64,000 bases of DNA from Gudongella oleilytica (GTDB lineage: Bacteria; Bacillota; Clostridia; Tissierellales; Tissierellaceae). The position numbers and the translations under genes are program-made. The stretch covers positions 2,108,001 to 2,172,000 of the forward strand of contig NZ_CP035130.1 in assembly GCF_004101785.1 (NCBI RefSeq), written 5' to 3'. A model generated the notes under the pieces. It ran no database searches. It worked only from the letters and a program-made list of their open reading frames with translations, and was not told where the DNA came from. Every line of letters begins with the position of its first letter. The first letter of the stretch is position 1. Positions 44,062 through 53,496 of the stretch are shown here, in pieces.

Positions 44062-44373
44062 CTACCTTTTGATCACCTTTATTTGTGGGGCTATATTCGA
44101 ACCCTGAATATCATAATGGTAATAATATGTATCCAGGTCCAAAATTACTCCATAATTGTCGCTTAAATATTCCAATGAAGGAGGGTATCCCCCCTCGAGA
44201 GCATAGCACTGAACTGAAGCCCTCATCAATTCCTCCTCTAAAGCTTCTATTGAATTCTCGCTGCTGTTTTGAGAAACTGTTGAAACTGCACTGTAAGCAG
44301 CGATCATAATTACTATCGAAACTATTATCAAAACAACTCCCTGTCCTCCCAGGGGCCTTAGAAGCTTCTTCAT
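44062..44373 (-). CDS. Small pseudopilin-like membrane protein
   Basis: A 103-residue protein with one N-terminal helix (GVVLIIVSIVIMIAAYSAVS) followed by EALEEELMRASVQCYALEGG and YPPSLEYL, the arrangement of type IV pseudopilins in which the first helix leads into a YPxSLxxL turn. The prepilin cleavage motif is weak. It is 18 bp from the pilC end and likely in the same operon. Confidence 0.65.
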   Translation of the reverse strand: MKKLLRPLGGQGVVLIIVSIVIMIAAYSAVSTVSQNSSENSIEALEEELMRASVQCYALEGGYPPSLEYLSDNYGVILDLDTYYYHYDIQGSNIAPQIKVIKR

Positions 44374-44391
44374 ATCTCCACCTCCATGGAG

Positions 44392-45450
44392 CTATCCGAT
44401 AGATGACATTATCTGGATCATCGGCAGCATTACAGTGAGCAAAACAATGCCAACGACAACTGATAGTATTATTACAAGTGTCGGTTCAATTGATGATGCT
44501 AATCTATTTGCTGATCTTTCTAGCTCCACCTCATATATTTCAGAAAGCTTTTCCAATGTGGAATCAACCTGACCTGATTTCACTCCAACTCTTATCATTT
44601 GATTGAAAAGTGAAGGGAATATACCAGCTGACTGCATAGCATCGGGTATGGATTCACCATTTAATAGCCTTCCTTGAACTTCTCTCAGCCTCTCAACAGC
44701 GAATTTATTGTCTGTAAGAGGTGCGGACATACCCACAGCTTCTTCAAATGGTATCCCTGCTTTCACCATCATGCTCATACCCTGAGAAAACCTGAGTGTG
44801 ATCAGACGTTTATAAAGGCCTCCAAACAATCTGGATCCAAGAAGGAAGGAATCAAGTTTTGCTCCACCCTTGCTGCTTCTGGAATAAATAAACAGTCCAG
44901 CCACAACTGCACCTAATATCATCATGATCCAGATAGCTGCACTCTGGAGGCTTTTTGCGGTGCTTAGAAGTATCTTTGATGACTCAGGCAGATTGCCTCC
45001 AAGTGAAGAGAGAACATCCTGAAATACCGGGAATACTTTAAGCACAAGAAGCATGAGGACAGCTGACATAAGGACAAACAGGATAACAGGATAAACAAGA
45101 GCACTCCTGACCTTATACTGTATAGCCTCCTGCTTCTCGTAAAATCTGCTGAGCCTTTCCATCTCCAAATCGAGCATTCCTGTCTTCTCCGCTATTTCAG
45201 TCATCTGAATAAAATAACCAGGGAACATATCTTTACTTCGCAGGGATTCATAAAGCTTTTTCCCAGCCTTTACATCCTCATAGATCCCCGCAGAAAGAGA
45301 CTTGAGCCTGCCATTTTCAAGCTCATCCTTCATTATCTCCAGCCCTTCCAGATATGGTACTCCTGACTTCATTATCACTGACAGTTGATAGGAAAACAGT
45401 GATAATTCCTCCATACTCAATTTACCAGAATTTCCTTTACCTTCACTCAC
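44392..45450 (-). CDS. pilC: Type IV pilus inner-membrane platform protein PilC (GspF family)
   Basis: A 352-residue protein with two T2SSF cytoplasmic domains and three transmembrane segments (about 150-175, 195-215 and 325-350). Conserved parts are LSLFSYQLSVIMKSGVPYLE and FSQGMSMMVKAGIPFEEAV. It recruits the assembly and retraction ATPases. I prefer GTG 45450, seven bases after GGGGGG; the frame extends to 45474, but that start would put the ribosome site inside the gene. Confidence 0.88.
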   Translation of the reverse strand: MSEGKGNSGKLSMEELSLFSYQLSVIMKSGVPYLEGLEIMKDELENGRLKSLSAGIYEDVKAGKKLYESLRSKDMFPGYFIQMTEIAEKTGMLDLEMERLSRFYEKQEAIQYKVRSALVYPVILFVLMSAVLMLLVLKVFPVFQDVLSSLGGNLPESSKILLSTAKSLQSAAIWIMMILGAVVAGLFIYSRSSKGGAKLDSFLLGSRLFGGLYKRLITLRFSQGMSMMVKAGIPFEEAVGMSAPLTDNKFAVERLREVQGRLLNGESIPDAMQSAGIFPSLFNQMIRVGVKSGQVDSTLEKLSEIYEVELERSANRLASSIEPTLVIILSVVVGIVLLTVMLPMIQIMSSIG

Positions 45451-45539
45451 AATCATTCCCCCCAGAAAAGTCACGGTTATCTGATCACTGCGTTTACAAA
45501 ATTATACCCCGTAGTCCTATATAGTACGCAAAAATGGCT

Positions 45540-45800
45540 TTATCCTCCGCCTCTTAGGAATTTGATCCTAATAGAATCGAGAAATTCCCCTTCTATATCC
45601 TCTCTCAACCAGAGATCTATCCTGATCTGGTTCATTTTAAAAGAACCTAACCATGTTTCAGCCTCATCTCCTACCTTTGCTCTCCAGCCCTCACCAGAGT
45701 ATTCATCCTTTCCGGTCTCTCTGCCGAGCTGTTGAAAGTATTCCTCAAACTCTGATCTATGAAATGATTTATATAACTTTATTATATGTTTCGTTTCCAT
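45540..45800 (-). CDS. Hypothetical protein, 86 residues
   Basis: A small charged protein (METKHIIKLYKSFHRSEFEE...) with no membrane segment, ending in RIKFLRGGG. It sits upstream of pilC on the same strand with a 90-bp gap. The tryptophan-rich middle (GWRAKVGDEAETWLGSF) looks like a small beta fold. I do not recognise a family and cannot say whether it belongs to the pilus operon. Confidence 0.6.
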   Translation of the reverse strand: METKHIIKLYKSFHRSEFEEYFQQLGRETGKDEYSGEGWRAKVGDEAETWLGSFKMNQIRIDLWLREDIEGEFLDSIRIKFLRGGG

Positions 45801-45904
45801 ATTAACCCTTCGTTCTTGAATGTTCTTTTTACAATAATAGTGATGCTCCTGAATAATATTTTACCATACTATTATGATGATTATGTTGAAAATTCAGAAT
45901 CATA

Positions 45905-45934
45905 TTGCTTTATTTATACATTGCATGATACAAT
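45905..45934 (+). promoter_or_regulatory. Possible promoter of ilvBN
   Basis: TTGCTT (45905-45910) and TACAAT (45929-45934) are 18 bp apart, 70 bp before the ilvB start. The leader is too short for a T-box, and none is seen. Confidence 0.4.
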
Positions 45935-46003
45935 GATAAGAAAATTTTATCTATGGTTTATTGTATCAAAGCGTTAAATTAAAATGGAGAGAGGTAGTCG
46001 CAT

Positions 46004-47653
46004 ATGAAAGCAGCCGAAGCGATAATCAAATGTCTGCAACTGGAGGGTGTAAATACGGTATATGGATATCCTGGAGGAGCGGTGCTTCCTCTATATGAAG
46101 CGATGAGAAAGCTTGATATGAAGCATGTATTGGTACGACAGGAGCAGTCAGCTGCCCATATGGCAAGTGGATATGGGCGTGTAAATAATAAAGTTGGAGT
46201 ATGCATAGCAACCTCAGGCCCTGGTGCTACCAACCTGCTTACAGGGCTTGCTACAGCACACATGGATTCCATACCTCTTATAGCTATAACCGGGCAGGTC
46301 AATTCAAAGAAAATTGGGACCGATATGTTCCAGGAGGCAGATGTTGTAGGCGCTTCGGAGTCTTTTACCAAGCACAATTACCTTGTTAAGAATGCAAAGG
46401 ATCTGCCGAGGATCATCAAGGAGGCTTTCCACATAGCAAATACCGGGAGAAAGGGTCCAGTGCTTATCGATATCCCTAAGGATATCCAGGATGAGGAAAT
46501 AGAATTCATCTATCCTTCAGAGGTTGACATCAGAGGATATAAGCCGACTATATCAGGCCATTCCAAACAAATCACAAGGATTGTGGAACAGATAAATAAT
46601 GCCCGTCAGCCAATATTGTGCCTTGGAGGAGGTATCAGCTCCTCTGGTTGCAACAAGGAGCTGGTTGAATTTGTAGAAAAAGCCAAGATGCCTGTAGTAT
46701 GTACGCTTATGGGAGTTGACGGCTTCCCAAACGGCAATCCATATTTTGCAGGCTTACTGGGCTCACATGGATATCCGTTTGTAAACAAAGCTATGAATAA
46801 AGCTGATTTGATCATAGTTATCGGAGCGAGATTTGCGGACAGATCCACTGCAGTCATATCTGATAAGAATGCTTCACAGTATGTTATCCATATAGACATA
46901 GACCCTGCTGAAATAGGGAAAAATGTAAAGACTCATACACCAGTTGTTGGTGATGCGGGAGCAATTCTTCGGCAATTGAATACATATGACTATACTTCGG
47001 AAATATCCTCCTGGACAGGCGGGATAATGCTGGAGAGGAAGAGGTACATGGAGGAAAACCTTAATAGAGAATGGGATGTCCAGGGAGCAAACCCTTGTAA
47101 ATTAATAAAATCAATTTCTGATAAAACAGGCAGGAAAGCTGTTGTAACTTCTGATGTAGGGCAGAATCAAATATGGACAGCTCATTATTTTCTTGCAGAT
47201 GAGAGCAGGAGGTATTTTACATCGGGTGGATTGGGAACGATGGGGTATAGTCTTCCGGCTGCTATAGGTGCAAGAATGGCAGCAGATAATGATACCACAG
47301 TTACTGCTGTTATGGGAGAGGGAGGATTCCAGATGCTCATGGGTGAACTGGCTCTAGTCAGGGAGCATGATCTGGATATAAAGGTAGTGATCATAACGAA
47401 TGAACGACTCGGTATGGTTCGTGAGCTTCAATTGAATGCCTATGGCAATGAAAGCTATTATGGGATCGATATTGGTTTTAATCCTGATTACATGAAGCTG
47501 GCAGAGGCTTATAACATCAAGGGGTATTTGATTGAGGAGGATTCTCAGATTGATGAAGTACTTGAGAAAGCATACGAAACAAATGAGCCGTGTTTAATTC
47601 AGTGCAGGGTAAATCCCGATTTCCCAACACTTGCACACTGGAGGTGGAGATAA
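46004..47653 (+). CDS. ilvB: Acetolactate synthase, catalytic subunit
   Basis: A 549-residue TPP enzyme that condenses two pyruvates to acetolactate, or pyruvate with 2-oxobutyrate, in branched-chain amino acid synthesis. The glutamate that activates TPP is in RQEQSAAHMA, the central FAD-binding domain is present, and the TPP motif is GEGGFQM...NNERLGM-like (GEGGFQMLMG, residue about 443). The stop overlaps the ilvN start (TAATG), as usual for this pair. It is slightly shorter than many IlvB proteins because the N-terminus is trimmed. Confidence 0.95.
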   Translation: MKAAEAIIKCLQLEGVNTVYGYPGGAVLPLYEAMRKLDMKHVLVRQEQSAAHMASGYGRVNNKVGVCIATSGPGATNLLTGLATAHMDSIPLIAITGQVNSKKIGTDMFQEADVVGASESFTKHNYLVKNAKDLPRIIKEAFHIANTGRKGPVLIDIPKDIQDEEIEFIYPSEVDIRGYKPTISGHSKQITRIVEQINNARQPILCLGGGISSSGCNKELVEFVEKAKMPVVCTLMGVDGFPNGNPYFAGLLGSHGYPFVNKAMNKADLIIVIGARFADRSTAVISDKNASQYVIHIDIDPAEIGKNVKTHTPVVGDAGAILRQLNTYDYTSEISSWTGGIMLERKRYMEENLNREWDVQGANPCKLIKSISDKTGRKAVVTSDVGQNQIWTAHYFLADESRRYFTSGGLGTMGYSLPAAIGARMAADNDTTVTAVMGEGGFQMLMGELALVREHDLDIKVVIITNERLGMVRELQLNAYGNESYYGIDIGFNPDYMKLAEAYNIKGYLIEEDSQIDEVLEKAYETNEPCLIQCRVNPDFPTLAHWRWR

Positions 47654-48135
47654 TGAATAAGGACAGACACGTTCTATCCATTACGGTTGAAAACTATGCT
47701 GGTACACTTAGCAAGGTGGCTGGACTCTTCACAAGAAGAGGCTACAATATTGATACCCTGAATGTTGCTGAGACGATGGACCCAAATGTTTCAAGGATAA
47801 CTGTAACCGTTACAGGAGACGAGGAAGTACTGGAACAGATCACTAAACAGTTGAATAAGCTGATCAATGTTATCAAGATCACTGACCTGACATGTAAAAA
47901 GTCTATCCTGAGAGAGCTTATGTTCCTAAGAATATCTTCCACAAACGAAAACAGATCTGAGATAATCCAACTGGCAAATGTTTTCAAGGGAAAGACAGTA
48001 GATATAGCACCGAAAAGCATAACCGTTGAGGTCACAGGGGATGAGGATAAAAATAATGCATTCATTGAATTGATGAAGCCATTTGGAATCTTAGAGATTG
48101 TAAGAACAGGACTGACAGCAATTGAAAGAGGATGA
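47653..48135 (+). CDS. ilvN: Acetolactate synthase, regulatory subunit
   Basis: A 160-residue regulatory subunit with an N-terminal ACT domain (HVLSITVENYAGTLSKVAGL, FTRRGYNIDTLNV) and a C-terminal second ACT-like domain. It binds valine and confers feedback inhibition on IlvB. The start at 47653 overlaps the ilvB stop by one base, behind GGAGGTGGAG. Confidence 0.95.
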   Translation: MNKDRHVLSITVENYAGTLSKVAGLFTRRGYNIDTLNVAETMDPNVSRITVTVTGDEEVLEQITKQLNKLINVIKITDLTCKKSILRELMFLRISSTNENRSEIIQLANVFKGKTVDIAPKSITVEVTGDEDKNNAFIELMKPFGILEIVRTGLTAIERG

Positions 48136-48296
48136 TTGTAACCGGCATTTTATTGGTATAATGTCAATAACCAAAAGGTTTTGCAAGGAGGCCAAGAATC
48201 ATCCTTTGCTAATCATTCTAATTCTACTTTAGCATTGGGATACCTCAATTAAAAATGGAACCAAAAATAATATATAGATGTGTGAGGAGGGCTCAT

Positions 48297-49457
48297 ATGA
48301 ACTACGTTCTTATATCACCTAATTTCCCACCTAACTTCAAACAATTTGCCCTAAGACTCAGAGATGAAGGGATAACTGTTCTTGGGATCGGTTCAGACTC
48401 CTACGACTCATTGGATCAAGAGCTTAAGAACTCGCTGACAGAATACTATAAGGTAGATGACATGGGCAACTACGATCAGATGCTCAAGGCCTGTGCATTT
48501 CTGACATTTAGGTATGGAAAGCTCGATAGGATAGAATCACATAACGAACACTGGCTCCTTCAGGATGCCAAGCTGAGGAAGGATTTCAATGTTTTTGGAT
48601 TAAAGCCTGAAGATACCGATACAGTTAAAAGCAAGTCAAAGATGAAGGATGTTTTTAGGTCATCCGGCATAGCAGTAGCGAGAGGCAGAGTCATAGGAAA
48701 TTTTGAAGAAGGAAAAGACCTGGCGATCGAGGTTGGATATCCGATGGTTGCAAAGCCCGATTCAGGGGTAGGTGCTTCACAAACTTATAAAATTGACGAT
48801 GAATCACAGCTTAAGGAATTTTTCAAGGATAAACCTGACATGGACTACATATTCGAAGAATATATCGAAGGAAAAATCGTTACCTTTGATGGGTTTACGG
48901 ATGCTGCTGGTGAAATAGTACAAACATCATCGATGAGCTATTCAGCCGGACTGATGGAAACGGTCAACGAAAATCTTGACAGTATATTTATTGTCGAAAA
49001 GACTATACCCAAAGATCTGGATGAAATCGGCTCTAATGCTATAAAAGCCTTTGGTTTGAAGGAGCGATTCTTCCATCTGGAGTTTTTCAGGTTGAAGGAC
49101 GGAAGTTTAATGGCCTTGGAGATCAATGCAAGACCACCTGGAGGTCTTTGTCTGGATGCCTCCAACTTCGCTTCTGATTCTGACATCTACAAACAATACG
49201 CCTTGACCGTCGCAGGAAAGGCCACTGAGAAAATAATAGAACGACCTTATTACAGTGCATTTGTCGGTTTGAAGATACACCCGGTCCCACCAATCCATAC
49301 TATGGAGGATAATAGATCGGCCTTAGGCGCTATGGTCGTTTACAGCGCACCAAATCCTCCCCTGTTTGCTCCATCAATGGGAGAATATGCTGTGATATTA
49401 AGGCATGTTGATTTGGATGAGCTGAGGAAGGGAATCCTGTTTGCGACAGAACGATGA
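48297..49457 (+). CDS. ATP-grasp family carboxylate-amine ligase-like enzyme
   Basis: A 386-residue ATP-grasp protein. The N-terminal domain (MNYVLISPNFPPNFKQFALR) is followed by the ATP-grasp core, with VGYPMVAKPDSGVGA at about 145-160, IFEEYIEGK and the metal-site LEINARPPGG near 280. Such enzymes join a carboxylate to an amine or thiol using ATP. The start is ATG 48297 behind GGAGGG; the frame to 48255 has no site. It is about 160 bp after ilvN and probably separate. Substrate unknown. Confidence 0.82.
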   Translation: MNYVLISPNFPPNFKQFALRLRDEGITVLGIGSDSYDSLDQELKNSLTEYYKVDDMGNYDQMLKACAFLTFRYGKLDRIESHNEHWLLQDAKLRKDFNVFGLKPEDTDTVKSKSKMKDVFRSSGIAVARGRVIGNFEEGKDLAIEVGYPMVAKPDSGVGASQTYKIDDESQLKEFFKDKPDMDYIFEEYIEGKIVTFDGFTDAAGEIVQTSSMSYSAGLMETVNENLDSIFIVEKTIPKDLDEIGSNAIKAFGLKERFFHLEFFRLKDGSLMALEINARPPGGLCLDASNFASDSDIYKQYALTVAGKATEKIIERPYYSAFVGLKIHPVPPIHTMEDNRSALGAMVVYSAPNPPLFAPSMGEYAVILRHVDLDELRKGILFATER

Positions 49458-49474
49458 TTAAAACCAGTAGGTAA

Positions 49475-49507
49475 AAAGCAGAAGGGCGATTCGGTTCCTC
49501 CTGCTTT
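49475..49507. terminator. Bidirectional terminator
   Basis: AAAGCAG (49475-49481) pairs with CTGCTTT (49501-49507), with a further AGG/CCT inner pair. It lies between convergent genes and a T-rich tail follows on the plus strand. Confidence 0.7.
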
Positions 49508-50165
49508 ATTTCTTTATCTCTTCAATTTTTCCGTTTGACATTTTAATGATCCTTTCTGCTATCTCATCAACAAACTGCTCGTCGTGAGTCACTATTAGGA
49601 TCGACATCCCGGTTGCTGCCAGCTTTCTTATGACACTGGATATCTGCTTTGTTGTCTCAGCATCCAAGGCTGAGGTAGGTTCATCAAAGCACAGCACAGA
49701 AGGATTCAGCATACAGGCTCTGGCGATAGCCACTCTTTGTTTTTGACCTCCGGAAAGCTGATATGGATACACATCCTCCTTATCAAGAATCTCAAGAGTC
49801 TTTAAAAGCTCCCTGCCTCTGTTTATTATCTCCTCATCTGTTCCGGTCTTAAGGTATTTTGGTGCAAGAGCGAGGTTTTCCATCACACTTAAGTGAGGAA
49901 ATAGGTTGTAGCTCTGGAATACCAGACCAATCTTTTGGCCCACCAGTCTGCTGTCCTTTACATTAGTAAGATCCAAGCCATCGATAATTATCCTGCCTTC
50001 GTCGACTGTCTCAAGATGATTGAGACACCTGAGAAGAGTCGTCTTCCCCTCTCCGGATTTACCCTTGATACAAACTATCTCTCCTGGCTCAACCTTAAAG
50101 GATATGTTTTCAAATACCTTCACATCACCGAAGGCCTTGCTTATGTTTTCAACTATAACACTCAT
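49506..50165 (-). CDS. Amino acid ABC transporter, ATP-binding protein (probably histidine)
   Basis: A 219-residue polar-amino-acid ABC ATPase: Walker A GKSGEGKT near residue 37, Q-loop, signature LSGGQKQRVAIARA near 137 and Walker B VLCFDEPTSALD. It powers the permease whose gene ends 9 bp upstream. Its operon sits behind a T-box with a histidine (CAC) specifier, so histidine import is the best guess. Motifs alone would only say polar amino acids. Confidence 0.9.
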   Translation of the reverse strand: MSVIVENISKAFGDVKVFENISFKVEPGEIVCIKGKSGEGKTTLLRCLNHLETVDEGRIIIDGLDLTNVKDSRLVGQKIGLVFQSYNLFPHLSVMENLALAPKYLKTGTDEEIINRGRELLKTLEILDKEDVYPYQLSGGQKQRVAIARACMLNPSVLCFDEPTSALDAETTKQISSVIRKLAATGMSILIVTHDEQFVDEIAERIIKMSNGKIEEIKK

Positions 50166-50174
50166 AGCGGCCTC

Positions 50175-50834
50175 CTATCTATAATAATTGTAGCGCTTCT
50201 CAACACCGGAGAGCAGCTTGGTCAACACTGCAATTATTGCCAGATAAACCAAAGCTACTATTATATAGGGCGTAAAGGTCGAGTAGGTGTTTGAAACCGA
50301 CTTTGCAGCCTTGAGAATGTCGCTTGCCCCAAGTATATAAACCAGCGACGTGTCCTTAACAAGGGTAATAACCTCATTCCCAACTGCAGGAAGCACATTT
50401 TTTACAACCTGAGGCAATATTATCTTAATAAATGCGAACGTTTTGCTCATCCCCAGCACTTTCGCCGCTTCGTATTGTCCAATATCGATCGCATTTATAC
50501 CACCTCTGAATATCTCAGCGAAATATGCAGTGTAATTCAGAATAAAGGCGATATAAATCGCCTGGAATCTACTGAAGGCATATCCGATTACCGGCACAAA
50601 GTGAAATCCGAAGAAAATGAACATCAGCTGAAGCAAAAGGGGAGTGCCCCTCATAACATATATATAACCTCCCGTAACAGCAGAAACAGCCCTGTTGCCT
50701 GAACGCCTCAACAGGGCCACCAATACTGCAAGGGGAAGGGAAAAGACTAAGGTGACGGCGAAAACGCCCAGTGTGACCTTTAGTCCTTCAATTGTCATTG
50801 GAACAAGCATTTCAAAGACCTTCATCAACAACAT
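50175..50834 (-). CDS. Amino acid ABC transporter, permease (probably histidine)
   Basis: A 219-residue HisM/GlnP-type permease with about five transmembrane helices. It has the EAA loop motif EAAKVLGMSKTFAFIKIILP near residue 130 and the N-terminal segment GLKVTLGVFAVTLVFSLPLA. It forms a homodimeric channel with two copies of the ATPase. The ATG at 50834 follows AAAGGT. It lies 23 bp after the substrate-binding protein gene in one operon. Confidence 0.92.
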   Translation of the reverse strand: MLLMKVFEMLVPMTIEGLKVTLGVFAVTLVFSLPLAVLVALLRRSGNRAVSAVTGGYIYVMRGTPLLLQLMFIFFGFHFVPVIGYAFSRFQAIYIAFILNYTAYFAEIFRGGINAIDIGQYEAAKVLGMSKTFAFIKIILPQVVKNVLPAVGNEVITLVKDTSLVYILGASDILKAAKSVSNTYSTFTPYIIVALVYLAIIAVLTKLLSGVEKRYNYYR

Positions 50835-50857
50835 CCTTTACCTTTCATTTTACTACT

Positions 50858-51646
50858 TTATTTTGCGAACCACTTCCCATATATCTCATCGTAGGTTCCA
50901 TCTTCCTTCATTTCATTCAAGGCAGCATTAAGAGCATCCAAAAGCTCTGTATCGTCCTTTCTTACTCCTACACCGAACTCCTCTGGCCCCAGGTTCTCCT
51001 CAAGAACTTTATAAGCGTCTCCGCCCTTGTTATTCATGTAGTATCTTGCTAAAACCTCGTCAACAATTATTGCTTCAGTTCTTCCAGACTCAAGGTCATT
51101 GAATACCTCGTTAAATGTTGCGTACTCGATAAGTTTTCCATCCTTCAGGCTTTCAACAAAGCCTGCCTTGGCTCTGGCTGCATCCAGTGAGCTTGATTCT
51201 GCCTGAGTTGCTACTGCTCTTCCGGCAAGATCTGCCAGTGTTTCGATGTCAGAACCAGCCATGGTGACTATGATTTGCGCATTAGCCAGATATGGGTCGG
51301 AGAAGTTTACCTTTTCTTTCCTTTCTTCAGTTATTGTATAGCCATTCCAGATCATGTCTATGTTTCCTGCGTTTAGCTCAGTTTCCTTCATTGCCCAATC
51401 TATTGGTTGGAACTGGATCTCCCAGCCGTTTCTCGCTGCAACTTCCAGTGCCAGGTCAACGTCAAATCCAACTATCTCATTCTTTTCATTTCTGAAGCCC
51501 ATCGGCGCAAAGGTATCGTCAAGACCCACGACAAGTACCTTGGTCTCTGCAGCAGGTGTATTAGGAGCACACCCTGTTACCAGAATCGCAAGTACCAACA
51601 TTGCTACTACCATCAACAGCGTACCTTTTTTCATTGTCATTTTCAT
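50858..51646 (-). CDS. Amino acid ABC transporter, substrate-binding lipoprotein (probably histidine)
   Basis: A 262-residue family 3 solute-binding lipoprotein. The lipobox is LVTGC, with lipid at C26 and a short PNTPAAET linker. The ligand-binding segments are LDDTFAPMGFRNEKNEIVGF, IWNGYTITEERKEKVNFSDP and a late VGVRKDD. It collects the amino acid outside the membrane. AAAGGAG precedes the ATG, and a T-box terminator lies about 40 bp upstream, so the whole operon is read through only when the matching tRNA is uncharged. Confidence 0.92.
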   Translation of the reverse strand: MKMTMKKGTLLMVVAMLVLAILVTGCAPNTPAAETKVLVVGLDDTFAPMGFRNEKNEIVGFDVDLALEVAARNGWEIQFQPIDWAMKETELNAGNIDMIWNGYTITEERKEKVNFSDPYLANAQIIVTMAGSDIETLADLAGRAVATQAESSSLDAARAKAGFVESLKDGKLIEYATFNEVFNDLESGRTEAIIVDEVLARYYMNNKGGDAYKVLEENLGPEEFGVGVRKDDTELLDALNAALNEMKEDGTYDEIYGKWFAK

Positions 51647-51682
51647 CTACTCCTTTATAATAGTTTAATATCTATTCAGACT

Positions 51683-51960
51683 AAAAAACTCCCGCCCTCC
51701 AGCCTGAATGCCAGAGGACGGGAGCTATTCCCGTGGTTCCACCTCTATTCGACGACGCCTCGCGACATCATCCTCTGTGGGTACACATCATCTATACCCT
51801 TGCACTGTAACGGGTGCGAGCCCCGAATCCAGCTACTTTCCAGACGGATTTCACCGACCTGCTCAAGGATGTGTTCTTCGGCCGCCCGCTGTGCATTTTC
51901 ACCATCCATGCACTCTCTGAAAACTTCCTGCCGCTTACTCTTTCCTGTCATCACATTAGC
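51683..51960 (-). promoter_or_regulatory. T-box leader with histidine (CAC) specifier
   Basis: On the minus strand, stem I starts GATGACAGGAAAGAG, with AGAGAG and GGTGAAAA apical motifs. The specifier side reads GAAGAACACATCCTTGAGC, which aligns with the glyQS leader so that CAC (51871-51873) is the codon. The T-box AGGTGGAACCACGG (about 51732-51745) competes with a terminator of 10 bp (51715-51724 with 51689-51698) followed by TTTTTT. Uncharged tRNA-His would allow read-through into the ABC transporter. Confidence 0.88.
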
Positions 51961-52047
51961 ATATTAAACTGATATTTCATATGCTACCATGTGAAAGTCT
52001 TTTTGTAAAGTACTAAATTTAAAATTTTATAATATTTTTCTCTTATT

Positions 52048-53496
52048 TTAGTCCAGGATAAATTTATCAACATCCCATCTCCTGCTTTTTCTCATAAAGC
52101 TTTCATCTACTGCGAAATAATCCAGGTCATATGTCTCATCATCATACGGACTGGGATCTCCCCAGGTAACATCTATGTAGGTTTTATTCCCGTCCAGATT
52201 TGCATATGTCCAAATATGGTCAGGTTGATCAGACTTTGGGTCTACTATTCCGTGAACTCCAATCACATCGATACCTACTATTTTGCAAAGTTGATTGTAT
52301 AATGCGGTATAACCGTTGCATACTGCCAACCCACTATTGACAGCTCCATAGCCTGAAAAACTTTCATCTCCGAAGCTATAGTCGTATCTAAGATTCTGTG
52401 CGACCCAGATATACAAAACCTTGGCCATATCACGCTGTGACATGCCTGGTTTTAGCTTTCCGCTTTCAATTAAATCCAGGATTATCTCATATGATTCTGA
52501 TCTGAATTCTTTGAGATGTGTTTTCATTTTGGCAATGCTGCTGTTTCCCAACCGGATTGTTAATACCTGGTTGTTGCTATCGTTTAGATATACGTCGGTA
52601 TTATAAAAATCAATATGTGAGAATTCTTCCACATAATTGCTTATAACATACAGATATGCTTCATAAAGGTTCTCACTCAACTCATCTGTATCGACTTCCG
52701 AGTAATAGGTTATGCTGTATTTAAGCTGATTGTTGTGGATCATATACCTTAAGATCTGTATCAGATCCTGTGTAGATTTTGGAATTGCTTGTATGTCGAC
52801 AGGGTCTGGAAAGTTGGTATTGGTAATTGACAGCTTTTCGTTGATTATCATTTGCTGTAAAATATGTCTACTGTTTTCATAGTCACCCAGCCCTTCAAAG
52901 ATTTTTCTTGCTTCCTCAAAATTTCCTTCCTCGTAGCTTAATTCACCAATTTTATACAAGCATTTTTGAATATACTCGTCTGAATCAGCATATCCTTGTA
53001 TTGTCTTAAGTACATCGACTGCTGAAGTAAGCTTTTTTGATCTGATTAAATCCATAGCGTAATTATACTTGCAATACTTCAATAGCTCACTGCTATCATT
53101 GTAGTCTTCAATTAATGCGAAAATTTCAGAAGCCTGATTCCAGTTGGAATTTTGAATATGCACGCGTGCCATGTAATACAAGCTCTCTTTGGCTCTATTT
53201 TCGCTATCCTTGAAACTACTTATTTTAGTAAACAATTCATATGCATCATCAAATTTTCCAAGATCAAGCATCCTCATAGCTGTAGCATAGTCCACCCTGT
53301 TCCTGTCTTCTTCGGTCTTAATATAAAAATCCAGATGCTCCATATTGTTCAAATATCCTGTGTAATCCCCATCTTCAAACATTATTGATGCTTCCTTGTA
53401 ATCATTTTCAAATTTTGCATACAGGACTCCAATTGTAATAATCGGTACAACCAGTATAATAATTAAAACTACCAGTATTTTTCTTTTTTTTGTCAT
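52048..53496 (-). CDS. Membrane-anchored TPR protein with transglutaminase-like domain
   Basis: A 482-residue protein with one N-terminal transmembrane helix (ILVVLIIILVVPIITIGVLY), several TPR-like helical repeats (about 40-235, with patterns such as LGKFDDAYELFTKISSFKDS) and a C-terminal transglutaminase-like domain with CNGYTALYNQLCKIVGI, PDHIWTYANL and TYIDVTWGDP. The cysteine, histidine and aspartate are in the expected order. It is probably extracellular. The start is ATG 53496 behind GGAGGG; the frame to 53604 adds a second hydrophobic stretch but no ribosome site. Confidence 0.82.
   Translation of the reverse strand: MTKKRKILVVLIIILVVPIITIGVLYAKFENDYKEASIMFEDGDYTGYLNNMEHLDFYIKTEEDRNRVDYATAMRMLDLGKFDDAYELFTKISSFKDSENRAKESLYYMARVHIQNSNWNQASEIFALIEDYNDSSELLKYCKYNYAMDLIRSKKLTSAVDVLKTIQGYADSDEYIQKCLYKIGELSYEEGNFEEARKIFEGLGDYENSRHILQQMIINEKLSITNTNFPDPVDIQAIPKSTQDLIQILRYMIHNNQLKYSITYYSEVDTDELSENLYEAYLYVISNYVEEFSHIDFYNTDVYLNDSNNQVLTIRLGNSSIAKMKTHLKEFRSESYEIILDLIESGKLKPGMSQRDMAKVLYIWVAQNLRYDYSFGDESFSGYGAVNSGLAVCNGYTALYNQLCKIVGIDVIGVHGIVDPKSDQPDHIWTYANLDGNKTYIDVTWGDPSPYDDETYDLDYFAVDESFMRKSRRWDVDKFILD

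Noticed and set aside
51861-51880. AAC (Asn) or ACA (Thr) as the T-box specifier
   Set aside because: Alignment with the glyQS leader and pairing of the AGGA/UCCU stem place CAC directly before the conserved A.
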